DNA of 38,482 nucleotides, taken from assembly GCA_022792835.1 (NCBI GenBank), contig JAAWBT010000039.1, positions 1-38,482 on the forward strand. Reading direction: 5' to 3'. This DNA is from Lachnospiraceae bacterium (GTDB taxonomy: Bacteria; Bacillota; Clostridia; Lachnospirales; Lachnospiraceae). The position numbers were made by a program, and so were the translations under genes. Under the pieces are notes generated by a model that had not been told where the DNA came from, did no database searches, and saw only the letters and a list, made by a program, of their open reading frames with translations. Positions 15,666-23,778 of the stretch are shown here, one piece after another (the stretch's first letter is position 1; each line of letters begins with the position of its first letter).

Positions 15666-16313
15666 ATGAATGCTGTGCAATTTGCCGGATGGCTTCCAAG
15701 TTTATTGGAAGGTTTAAAAATTACATTGTGCGCATCAATGATCGCAATTGTTACTTCTATTATATGGGGGTCGATCGTGGCGATTTTGGTGGCTTATGAT
15801 TATAAAGTATTGACCTTCTTTATGCGTATTTACATTTCGATCTTCCGGAATACGCCGCTTCTTGTCATCATGTTTTTCTGCTTTTATGGTCTTCCTCTTG
15901 TGAATCTTGAAATGCCGGCATTGGTCTGCGGCATTCTTTCCATTACCTTAAATGAAGGGGCTTTTGTGGCAGAACTGATCCGGGGTTCCATAAAGAATGT
16001 CCCGGCAGGTGAGATTGAGGCAGCCTGCAGCCTGGGATTAAAACGGGGGAAGGTGGTCAGAAAGGTTATTTTTCCTCTGGGATTTCGCAATGCAGTCCCC
16101 ATGCTTACGGGACAAGCATCTGTGATGGTAAAGGATACTTCTCTGTTTGCGCTGATCATGATCGTGGATTTGAACAGGGCGGGAAGCATCTACTATGATA
16201 AATATCTGAACAGTATTTCTATCTGGATCGTTGCGGCTATTTATATTTTGATTTTCCTGGCCTTAACGCAGGCGGGCAGGTTGATTGAAAAGAAAATGAT
16301 GGTGAGGAGGTAA
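15666..16313 (+). CDS. Polar amino acid ABC transporter permease, subunit 1
   Basis: A 215-residue membrane protein of the HisM/GlnP family with about five transmembrane segments. The ABC-ATPase coupling motif is visible as EIEAACSLGLKRGKVVRKVIFPLGFRNAVP (about residues 118-147). The family start GLKITLCASMIAIVTSIIWGSIVAI is also present. TTAGGAG precedes the start. A second, related permease begins four bases after its stop, so the pore is probably a heterodimer. Confidence 0.93.
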   Translation: MNAVQFAGWLPSLLEGLKITLCASMIAIVTSIIWGSIVAILVAYDYKVLTFFMRIYISIFRNTPLLVIMFFCFYGLPLVNLEMPALVCGILSITLNEGAFVAELIRGSIKNVPAGEIEAACSLGLKRGKVVRKVIFPLGFRNAVPMLTGQASVMVKDTSLFALIMIVDLNRAGSIYYDKYLNSISIWIVAAIYILIFLALTQAGRLIEKKMMVRR

Positions 16314-16317
16314 TGCA

Positions 16318-16974
16318 ATGTCATTGGGAAAGATGATTTCATTTATGCTTTCTGGAATCGGTATTACCTTTAAGCTGGTTCCGATCTGTATTATTACAAC
16401 ATTTTGTATTGGAATGATTCTGGGGATTTTCCTCTTCCGCAGATTTCCTGTCTTAAAACAAGTCCTTGGCATTTACAAAGTAGTCATGCGGGGTATTCCC
16501 GCCATGGTGGTGTTAAAGATTCTCTATTATTCTGCAGACTTTTCTTCCGCATTTCTGGCGGCGGTGGTCAGTCTCACGCTGTATCATTCCGCTTATATCG
16601 GCGAAATTATCAGGGGCTGTTTTGAATCAGTGCCTAAGGGACAGATGATGGCAGGACAGTCATTGGGATTGGGATACTGGAAGATTATGTGGAAAGTTTA
16701 TATTCCCCAGATTTTGAAACCGATGATCCCGATGCTGTGTGGGCAGTACATTCTGTTGGTGAAGGACACTACCCTTGTGTATATCGTCGGTGTTCCGGAT
16801 CTGATGTGGAAAGGCCGCCAGCTCATGGCCCTCACGTTTAACCCGATTACCGGATACCTTCTGATCGGTGTGTTTTATTATATCCTCTGTGCTCTGATCG
16901 AGCTGCTTGCCCGCACTGTGGAAAAGAGAATTGTAAAAAAACAGGCGACGAGGGGACTTAGCACTTATTATTGA
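16318..16974 (+). CDS. Polar amino acid ABC transporter permease, subunit 2
   Basis: A 218-residue partner of the preceding permease. It has the HisQ/HisM-type N-terminus (GIGITFKLVPICIITTFCIGMILGI) and the coupling loop GQMMAGQSLGLGYWKIMWKVYIPQILKPMIP around residues 103-133. About five hydrophobic segments. GGTGAGGAGG at the end of the upstream gene supplies the ribosome site. It is followed within about 30 bases by the ATPase gene. Confidence 0.93.
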   Translation: MSLGKMISFMLSGIGITFKLVPICIITTFCIGMILGIFLFRRFPVLKQVLGIYKVVMRGIPAMVVLKILYYSADFSSAFLAAVVSLTLYHSAYIGEIIRGCFESVPKGQMMAGQSLGLGYWKIMWKVYIPQILKPMIPMLCGQYILLVKDTTLVYIVGVPDLMWKGRQLMALTFNPITGYLLIGVFYYILCALIELLARTVEKRIVKKQATRGLSTYY

Positions 16975-17005
16975 TGGATGTTGGCAGAAAAGGAGCGTGG
17001 AAATT

Positions 17006-17752
17006 ATGGAAGACAGAAACACTTTGGTGGAGTTCAAGGATGTCTGTAAAACTTATAAAAATGGGGAGATTGTGATCCTGGATCATTTTAATTTTGATTT
17101 CCTCCAGGGGGAGACACACGTGATCTGTGGGAGAAGCGGAGCAGGAAAGAGCACGTTGATCCGCTGCATCAATTATCTGGAAAAGATCGACAGTGGGGAG
17201 ATTCTGGTGGAGGGAAATACTGTGAACCGGCATACAGCCACAAGCGTCAGGAAAAGAATTGCCATGGTATTTCAGAATTTCAATCTCTTTCCCAATATGA
17301 CGGCCCTGGAAAATGTGACTTTTGGACCGATCGAGTCTCTACACAAAAGTAAAAAGGAAGTGGTGGAGAGTGGGAAAATGTTTTTGGAAAAGGTTGGCCT
17401 GGCAGACAGGATGGATTCCAAGCCCAGCCAGCTTTCCGGCGGCCAGCAGCAGAGGGTTGCCATTGCCCGGGCGCTGAACATGTTTCCGGACATGATTTTG
17501 TTTGATGAGCCGACCAGTGCTCTGGACCCGGAGATGGTGGGCGAGGTGATTGACATCATGGAAGAACTGGCGGATGAAAAACGGAGCATGATTGTGGTCA
17601 CCCATGAGATGGGGTTTGCAAGGGAGGCGGCCCATAGGATTTCTTTTATGGAAAACGGAACCTTCATCGAGACGGCTGATCCCAATGAGTTTTTTAATCA
17701 CCCGAAGCATGAGAGCGTGGCAAGGTTTATCCGGCAGATTCAGACCGTGTAA
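17006..17752 (+). CDS. Polar amino acid ABC transporter ATPase (GlnQ/HisP-like)
   Basis: A 248-residue ABC ATPase. P-loop GRSGAGKST (42-50), Q-loop VFQNFNLFPNMT, signature LSGGQQQR (143-150), Walker B MILFDEPTSALDP (163-175) and switch histidine in VVTHEMGFA. The ATG at 17006 has AAAGGAG ten bases upstream; a GTG at 16997 is too close to that site. It energises the two upstream permeases and ends the module B operon, followed by a terminator. Confidence 0.95.
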   Translation: MEDRNTLVEFKDVCKTYKNGEIVILDHFNFDFLQGETHVICGRSGAGKSTLIRCINYLEKIDSGEILVEGNTVNRHTATSVRKRIAMVFQNFNLFPNMTALENVTFGPIESLHKSKKEVVESGKMFLEKVGLADRMDSKPSQLSGGQQQRVAIARALNMFPDMILFDEPTSALDPEMVGEVIDIMEELADEKRSMIVVTHEMGFAREAAHRISFMENGTFIETADPNEFFNHPKHESVARFIRQIQTV

Positions 17753-17803
17753 GAGGGAACGAAAGCGCTCAGCATAAAGTGGGAAGGTTTAAAAAAGTTT
17801 TTT

Positions 17804-17834
17804 GCCGGCAGTTATAAACCTGCCGGCCGTTTTT
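17804..17834 (+). terminator. Intrinsic terminator after the amino acid transporter operon
   Basis: Perfect 8-bp GC-rich stem (17804-17811 with 17820-17827), then CGTTTTTT. Confidence 0.88.
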
Positions 17835-17905
17835 TATGCACATGGCGCAAAAAGGAAAATGCTGCCAGAGCCGGATTCTTTTTATTTCAGGCATCAAAAA
17901 CTTTC

Positions 17906-17934
17906 TTGACAGTGTGGGACAAAAACGCTAAAAT
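17906..17934 (+). promoter_or_regulatory. Promoter of sbcDC
   Basis: TTGACA (17906-17911), 17-base spacer, TAAAAT (17929-17934). The leader to sbcD is about 150 bases; nothing recognisable is seen in it. The gap 17753-18089 holds only the terminator and this promoter. Confidence 0.75.
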
Positions 17935-18089
17935 AAAGTCAATTTATCTGGGAGCGCATCTGAACCGTTCGGTTACTGATTACCCTGTATGAAAAAATGG
18001 AATAATATGGCGGATTAGGATCAAAAAGGGGCGTTCAGATTGTGAAGATGGCCAGACAGAAGATGGCGCATGGGAGGGGGACAGGTTCT

Positions 18090-19238
18090 ATGAAATTTTT
18101 CCATTTATCTGATCTGCATATTGGCTTAAAGCTTTTTGGCAGGGATTTTTTGGAGGATCAGCGGTACGTATTCCGGCAGATCGCAGAGGCGGCCCAAAAA
18201 GAGAAACCGGACGCAGTGGTTGTTGCCGGGGATATCTATGACAAGGCAGTCCCTTCCGCGGAGGCGGTGGCTCTGTTTGATTTTTTTGTGTCGGAGCTTA
18301 CGGCGGCAGTTCCGAAGGCGGCCATTATGATGATCAGCGGGAACCATGACAGCGGGCCGAGGGTGAACACATTTCGGAACATTCTTTCCAGACAGAGACT
18401 TTACATGGTAGGGCTTCCTCCGATGACAAACAATGAGTACATCGAAAAAGTGACTTTGCAGGATGAATTCGGCGATGTGAACTTTTATCTGCTTCCCTTT
18501 GTCCGGCCTTCTATGGTAAAGCCGGTGATTGGCACAGATGAAGAAGGCGGCAGCCTTTCCTACGATGTAGCGCTGCGCCGTCTGATCGGACGGGAACAGA
18601 TAGATGACGGCAGCCGGAATGTTCTTGTCAGCCATCAGTTTTATCTGCCGGCAGGAGTGGTCCCGGATGAGGTGGAGCGGACGGACTCAGAAATCCGTAC
18701 AGTCGGGAATATTGATCAAGTATCCGCAGATGTTCTGGAGCAGTTTGATTATGCTGCTCTGGGCCATATCCATAAACCGATGACAGCGGGAAAAGAGGTG
18801 TGCTGTTACTGTGGGACGCCTTTTCCGACTTCGGTCAGCGAAGCAGGGCAGAAAAAGGGAATCATTCTGGTGGATTTAAAGAGGAAGGGGGAGGTGGAGA
18901 CCACGGTCCTTCCATTGAAACCTCTTCATGAAGTGCGGGTCATTGAGGGGAGTCTGAAAGAGGTTTTGGGACAGACATGTGAGGATTATGTGACAGTGAA
19001 ACTGACAGATAAAGTGGATTTGGATGTCATAGACATGCAGGACCGCCTTCAGGCGGCATTTCCGAATTTGTTGGAGATACGCAGAGATACGATCTGGAGG
19101 CCAGATTATGAAAAAAGGATTGAGGAGCAGGCAAAGCAGGATCCCTTTACCCTCTGTTGTTCTTTTTTGAAAGATCTGGATGATTCAGAAAAGGCAGTAC
19201 TTGAGGATGTGATCCACACTGTCTGGGAGGTGAAGTAA
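18090..19238 (+). CDS. sbcD: Exonuclease subunit SbcD (Mre11-type phosphoesterase)
   Basis: A 382-residue metallophosphoesterase, the nuclease part of the SbcCD complex that cuts hairpins and processes blocked DNA ends. Family motifs in order are HLSDLHIG (residues 5-12), VVVAGDIYDKAVPS, ISGNHDSG, LVSHQFY and ALGHIHKP, supplying the two-metal site. The start at 18090 is chosen because GGGAGGGGGAC lies upstream and the peptide then begins exactly at the conserved MKFFHLSDLHIG; the in-frame ATG at 18042 would add 16 unlikely residues. The stop codon abuts the sbcC start. Confidence 0.96.
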   Translation: MKFFHLSDLHIGLKLFGRDFLEDQRYVFRQIAEAAQKEKPDAVVVAGDIYDKAVPSAEAVALFDFFVSELTAAVPKAAIMMISGNHDSGPRVNTFRNILSRQRLYMVGLPPMTNNEYIEKVTLQDEFGDVNFYLLPFVRPSMVKPVIGTDEEGGSLSYDVALRRLIGREQIDDGSRNVLVSHQFYLPAGVVPDEVERTDSEIRTVGNIDQVSADVLEQFDYAALGHIHKPMTAGKEVCCYCGTPFPTSVSEAGQKKGIILVDLKRKGEVETTVLPLKPLHEVRVIEGSLKEVLGQTCEDYVTVKLTDKVDLDVIDMQDRLQAAFPNLLEIRRDTIWRPDYEKRIEEQAKQDPFTLCCSFLKDLDDSEKAVLEDVIHTVWEVK

Positions 19239-22200
19239 ATGCGGCCGTTGAAACTGACCATGCAGGCATTTGGTTCTTATGGGAAAGCATTGTCCATTGA
19301 CTTCAGAAAACCGAATCAGAACTTGTTTCTGATTACCGGGGATACCGGCGCGGGGAAAACGACGATTTTTGATGCCATTGTATTTGCGCTCTATGGTGAA
19401 ACCGGCTCTCTGAACAATAAGAAAGACGGGACGGAGCTGCAGAGTCAGTTTGCACCTTCCGGTACGGCGCCTTTTGTGGAACTTACTTTTTCAGAACAAC
19501 GTGGCAGAGAAGAAGCGGTTTATGTAGTCCGGCGTATTCCAAGACATGTGCGTCCAAAACTCCGGGGAGAAGGGGCTGTCCCGGTCAGTGAGTCCGTATG
19601 TCTGACCATGCCGGACGGGAACGAGTATCCGGGAAGAGAAACAGACCAGAAGCTTTTGGAGCTTGTGGGACTGACAAAGGAGCAGTTCATGCAGGTGGCC
19701 ATGATCGCCCAGGGAGAGTTCATGGAGCTGCTTCGGGCAAAATCGGATGATAAAAAAGAAATCTTCCGGAAACTGTTCCATACGGAATCTTATCAGAAAA
19801 TCGTGGAAGAACTGAAAAGGAGGAGACAGGAGAAGCAGACAGAAATCGCCAGAATCCGGACAAGCTGCCAGACGGAGGCAGGCCATGTGATTGTTCCGGA
19901 AGCATACATCGCTTTGGAGGCTTCAGAAGAGGCCGGCATGGAGCAATTAAAACAGAGGATTTTGTCCTCGGAATATCTGTCTGTAACTGATATGGAGGCT
20001 TTTCTGGCAGAACTTGAAACGCTCTGTAAGTGGCTGGAGAAAGAAAAAGACAGGGTGGAGAAAGAGACACAAAAGATCAATGCAGATTATCTGGAAAAGC
20101 GGGATGCTGTTACAACTGCCAGGGGGCTTCTGGAGCGTTTTGAAGAATTGGAAAAGGCAGAGCGGGAACTGGCAGAGTGTGAGAAAGAAGAGCAGGAGAT
20201 GGAGGAGACGGTCCGGCTGATTGAGCGGATTGAAGCAGCTTATGAGATCAGGGCGCTTTATGGGCGGTATGAAGATGCCGTCAGGATGGCGGCGGATACG
20301 GGGCAAAAGCTTGCGGAAAAGAAGGAGGCGCTGCCTGCACTGATTGCTGCCTCTGAGGAAGCTGCCGGGCTGGAGCAGAAAGCGAGAAAAGAACAGGAAG
20401 AGGAGTTTGCGGCTCATGCAAGGACGGCAGACCGGGTAAAAAAGGCTCTGGAACTTTTGGAAAAAGCAGAGAGCGCCAGGAGAAATGTGACGGAGAAGAC
20501 GGGGGTATGGAAAAAGGCTGAGGAAGCGGTTTCTGATGCCAGAAAGAAGCAGGAAGCGTTTGAGGAAAGAGAAAGGGGCTGGCAGCGACAGGCAGAGGAA
20601 TTTGCGGATGCAGAAATACTTCTGGAACGATGGCGGGCAAAGAGCAGGGAAGTGGACAGCATGGCAGAGGAGGCGGCTTCCCTGCAAAAAATCCGGAAAG
20701 AAATTGACAAGCAGAAGGTGAATGTCAGGGAGACACAAAAAGCATATGAAAAGGCCAGTGAATATTATGAAAGGAAAAATAAGGAGTACGAAACTCTGAG
20801 AAGAAGCTTTCTCAATGCCCAGGCCGGGCTTCTTGCAAAAGGGCTGCAGCCAGGTGAGCCTTGCCCTGTCTGTGGCTCTCTGGATCATCCGGCACCCTGC
20901 AGGCTGGAGGCGTCTCACAAGTATCTGACCAGAGAAGAACTGGAGGAATTCAACGTTGAAGTGGAGAAGCTTCGGATCAGACAGGAAGAAGCGGCGGCAG
21001 TTTCACGGTCTGCGAAAGATTTGTTTATGGAAAAGGAAAAACAGTTTGGGGAGACAAGCAGAAAGCTCCTTGAACGAATGGATGAATTCTCAGACCAGAG
21101 AAGGCAGTGTTTAAGTTCAGAAGAAGAACGGCTTGCAGAGTGGAAAGAGGCTGTCCGTCTGGAGGGGGAAAGCCTTAAGAAAAATGCGGCGATTCTCAGG
21201 GCAGTGCGGGAAAACCTTCAACATGCAGCGGAACAAATGCAATTGCTGAGAGAGATGGTTGAACAGAACAGGAAAGGCGCAGCAGAGGCGAAAACTGCTC
21301 TGGAAAAGAGCCGGGCGATTCTGGAAGAGCTGGAGGTATCTGGGGAGTATTCGACAAAAGAGGCGGCTGAAGCAGCGCTTGTGGCGGCAGAACAGCGAAA
21401 ACAGGAAAAGGATGACGCATTTCATTGGGCAGAAGAGGCGGCCATGACGGCAAAGACGGCAAAAAATAATGCAGAGACTTTGATCAGGCGCTATGAAGAG
21501 GAGCTGCCGGGGCAGCAAAAAGAGAGGGAAGCGCGGCAGAGAGCCTATGAAGAACAGAGGGAGAAAGCAGAGGAGATTTTTGAGGGAGTACAGTGGCAGA
21601 CATTTACAGAACACTATGAAAGAGGCAGGACCAAAGAGCTCCTGGAAAAAGTGAATGCCCACAGGACAAAGCGGGCAGCGGCGGGACGTATGGGTGAGGC
21701 GGCAAGGGAAGCGATCGGGGATAAGGCGCGGCCAAAGCCTGAGGTATTGGAAGCTGCAAGAGATGAGGCAGAACTGAGACTAAAAAGGGCACAGGGGATT
21801 CTGGAAGAGTATCAGGGACAGTATAAGACGAATTTTGCCGTGCTTGCGGCACTGCTTCCGGAAATGGAAAAGCGGGGCAGGATTCTGGAGGAATATGGCA
21901 GACTGGAAAGTCTGTATCGGCGCCTTTCCGGCAATGTGAAAAATGCCCGTATGGATATTGAAACGTTTGTCCAGCGCTACTATCTGGAGCAGATCCTATA
22001 TGCGGCCAACCGGCGTTTTCTTGCAATGTCCTCAGGCCAGTTTGAGTTTCGCATATGCGATATAGAACGGGCGGGAATAGGAAAGAATAGGGGGCTTGAC
22101 CTGATGGTTTATTCCGCGGTAACAGGAAAAGAGCGGGAGGTGAGGACGCTCTCTGGCGGCGAGTCTTTTATGGCGGCCCTGTCGCTGGCTCTCGGAATGG

Positions 22201-22442
22201 CAGACCAGATCCAGGAAAACTCTGCGGCAGTCAACCTGGATATGTTGTTTATTGACGAGGGTTTCGGTTCTCTGGATGAGCGGTCCAGAGCACAGGCGGT
22301 CCGGGTCTTAAAGCAGATGGCCGGAGGTTCCAGACTGATCGGAATTATTTCTCATGTGACAGAATTGAAGCAGGAGATCGAGGACTGGCTGCTGATCAAA
22401 AAAGATGAGAGCGGCAGCCATGCAGAGTGGAAAATCAGTTGA
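19239..22442 (+). CDS. sbcC: Exonuclease subunit SbcC (Rad50-type ATPase)
   Basis: A 1067-residue SMC-like ATPase. P-loop GDTGAGKT (34-41), long charged coiled coils rich in Glu, Lys and Ala (about 190-530 and 560-900), a zinc-hook CPVC at 542-545 in the middle, signature LSGGES (971-976) and Walker B with FIDEGFGSLDE near 1005-1015. The hook lets two molecules dimerise; the head domain drives SbcD. The ATG follows the sbcD stop directly, with GGGAGGTGAAG as ribosome site. Length is normal for Firmicute SbcC. Confidence 0.97.
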   Translation: MRPLKLTMQAFGSYGKALSIDFRKPNQNLFLITGDTGAGKTTIFDAIVFALYGETGSLNNKKDGTELQSQFAPSGTAPFVELTFSEQRGREEAVYVVRRIPRHVRPKLRGEGAVPVSESVCLTMPDGNEYPGRETDQKLLELVGLTKEQFMQVAMIAQGEFMELLRAKSDDKKEIFRKLFHTESYQKIVEELKRRRQEKQTEIARIRTSCQTEAGHVIVPEAYIALEASEEAGMEQLKQRILSSEYLSVTDMEAFLAELETLCKWLEKEKDRVEKETQKINADYLEKRDAVTTARGLLERFEELEKAERELAECEKEEQEMEETVRLIERIEAAYEIRALYGRYEDAVRMAADTGQKLAEKKEALPALIAASEEAAGLEQKARKEQEEEFAAHARTADRVKKALELLEKAESARRNVTEKTGVWKKAEEAVSDARKKQEAFEERERGWQRQAEEFADAEILLERWRAKSREVDSMAEEAASLQKIRKEIDKQKVNVRETQKAYEKASEYYERKNKEYETLRRSFLNAQAGLLAKGLQPGEPCPVCGSLDHPAPCRLEASHKYLTREELEEFNVEVEKLRIRQEEAAAVSRSAKDLFMEKEKQFGETSRKLLERMDEFSDQRRQCLSSEEERLAEWKEAVRLEGESLKKNAAILRAVRENLQHAAEQMQLLREMVEQNRKGAAEAKTALEKSRAILEELEVSGEYSTKEAAEAALVAAEQRKQEKDDAFHWAEEAAMTAKTAKNNAETLIRRYEEELPGQQKEREARQRAYEEQREKAEEIFEGVQWQTFTEHYERGRTKELLEKVNAHRTKRAAAGRMGEAAREAIGDKARPKPEVLEAARDEAELRLKRAQGILEEYQGQYKTNFAVLAALLPEMEKRGRILEEYGRLESLYRRLSGNVKNARMDIETFVQRYYLEQILYAANRRFLAMSSGQFEFRICDIERAGIGKNRGLDLMVYSAVTGKEREVRTLSGGESFMAALSLALGMADQIQENSAAVNLDMLFIDEGFGSLDERSRAQAVRVLKQMAGGSRLIGIISHVTELKQEIEDWLLIKKDESGSHAEWKIS

Positions 22443-22453
22443 TGAGAAAAGAG

Positions 22454-22488
22454 ATAACCCGGAGGCTTTTTGGGGCCCTCCGGGTTAT
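22454..22488. terminator. Terminator between convergent sbcC and the exporter operon
   Basis: Perfect 12-bp stem (22454-22465 with 22477-22488), followed on the plus strand by ACTTTTG. It is short of U in the minus direction, so it chiefly serves sbcC. Confidence 0.8.
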
Positions 22489-22510
22489 ACTTTTGTCAGG
22501 TTAAATGGTT

Positions 22511-23767
22511 TTATTCGTGCCGCAGTGCATCGATGGGATTTAAGTTTGCGGCTTTCACCGACGGGATAATCCCGAAGATGATCCCGATCAAAGTGGAGAA
22601 CACCACGGCAATGATGATAGCCGGGAGGCTGATTGCGACCGGGGCCTGGGAAATACTGGCGATGGCATAGGCCAGGCCGATGCCGCCTCCAATTCCCAGG
22701 ATACCTCCCATGCCGGTCAGCACAGCAGCTTCGGTCAGAAACTGTCCGAGGATACGGGTCTTTCTGGCGCCAAGAGCTTTTTTCAGACCGATCTCTCTGG
22801 TTCGCTCAGTAACGGACACCAGCATGATATTCATAACGCCGATACCGCCCACCAGCAAGGAAATACTGGCAATCCAGATAAGCTGCTGGTTGGTGGAGGC
22901 CGAGAGCTCCTGAAGCTTGGCAGCCTGTTCCAGAAGGTCCTCTCCTTTGTACCGGATACTTTCGTCAGAAACCATCAGGTAACTGTTTAGGATATCCGCG
23001 GACTTTTCACCGGCGGCTGTCATATCATCCGTAGTGACAGCGCGGACTACCAGGTTTTGAGGCTCATCATAGCGGTACAGGATGGGCCAGACACTGTCCG
23101 GGACACAGATCATACCACTGGAGTTATTGGAGGCATACCGCTCGTAGTCTTCCAGAGAGTTGATGACAGGCTCAAAACCGGCTTTCTGGGCAGTCAGCCC
23201 GATGACGGTAAAAGGCTCTCCCTTGATCTCAATGGTCTTTCCGATGGGGTCCTCGCCCTGGAACAGATTAGAAGCTGCGATCTTATCGAGAAGCGCCACT
23301 TTTCTGCAGTCAGCGAAATCCTTTTCCGAAAAGCCGCGGCCTTTTGTGATCTGGTAACCGTAGACATTACAGTAATGATCATCAATGCCTAGGATATTTC
23401 CGCCGTTTAATGTCCTGTTGCCGTTAAACACAGCTTCATATTCATTCCTCGTGTAATAGAGGGAGGCGTCCGCCACTGCCGATAAGTTTTTGATTTCCTC
23501 CAGGACGTCGTCACTGATAACAGGAACTCCGTCAGGCGGGCTCTGGTAAGCCATTTCAAAGGGCCAGTCACCTTGATAAAGCTGAATGTTTACCGCATTG
23601 TTCCCGGCTCCCACCAAATTTTGTTTAATCTGCTCGTTGGTTCCTTTGATGGTGGACACGATGGCAATGATGGAGCCGATTCCGATGATGATGCCTAACA
23701 TGGTCAGAATGGAACGGAGCTTATGGGCCCAGATTCCCTGAAAGGATAATCGTATATTTTCCAGCAT
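22511..23767 (-). CDS. MacB/YknZ-like ABC transporter permease (FtsX family)
   Basis: A 418-residue permease. N-terminal membrane helix after RLSFQGIWAHKLRSILTMLGIIIGI, a large extracytoplasmic MacB core domain (about 45-280), then three C-terminal helices with the FtsX hallmark GGIGVMNIMLVSVTERTREIGLKKALGA. Such permeases do not transport through the membrane directly but transmit ATPase movement to an adaptor. AGGAGGTGG precedes the start. It is the last gene of a four-gene operon with two HlyD-type adaptors and an ATPase. Likely role: export of a peptide, antibiotic or surface component. Confidence 0.93.
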   Translation of the reverse strand: MLENIRLSFQGIWAHKLRSILTMLGIIIGIGSIIAIVSTIKGTNEQIKQNLVGAGNNAVNIQLYQGDWPFEMAYQSPPDGVPVISDDVLEEIKNLSAVADASLYYTRNEYEAVFNGNRTLNGGNILGIDDHYCNVYGYQITKGRGFSEKDFADCRKVALLDKIAASNLFQGEDPIGKTIEIKGEPFTVIGLTAQKAGFEPVINSLEDYERYASNNSSGMICVPDSVWPILYRYDEPQNLVVRAVTTDDMTAAGEKSADILNSYLMVSDESIRYKGEDLLEQAAKLQELSASTNQQLIWIASISLLVGGIGVMNIMLVSVTERTREIGLKKALGARKTRILGQFLTEAAVLTGMGGILGIGGGIGLAYAIASISQAPVAISLPAIIIAVVFSTLIGIIFGIIPSVKAANLNPIDALRHE

Positions 23768-23778
23768 GAGTCCACCTC

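Noticed and set aside
19947-20918. Long minus-strand frame (323 codons) inside sbcC
   Set aside because: The sbcC plus-strand frame is complete with all motifs; the opposite frame is a composition artefact of Glu/Lys-rich coiled-coil codons.
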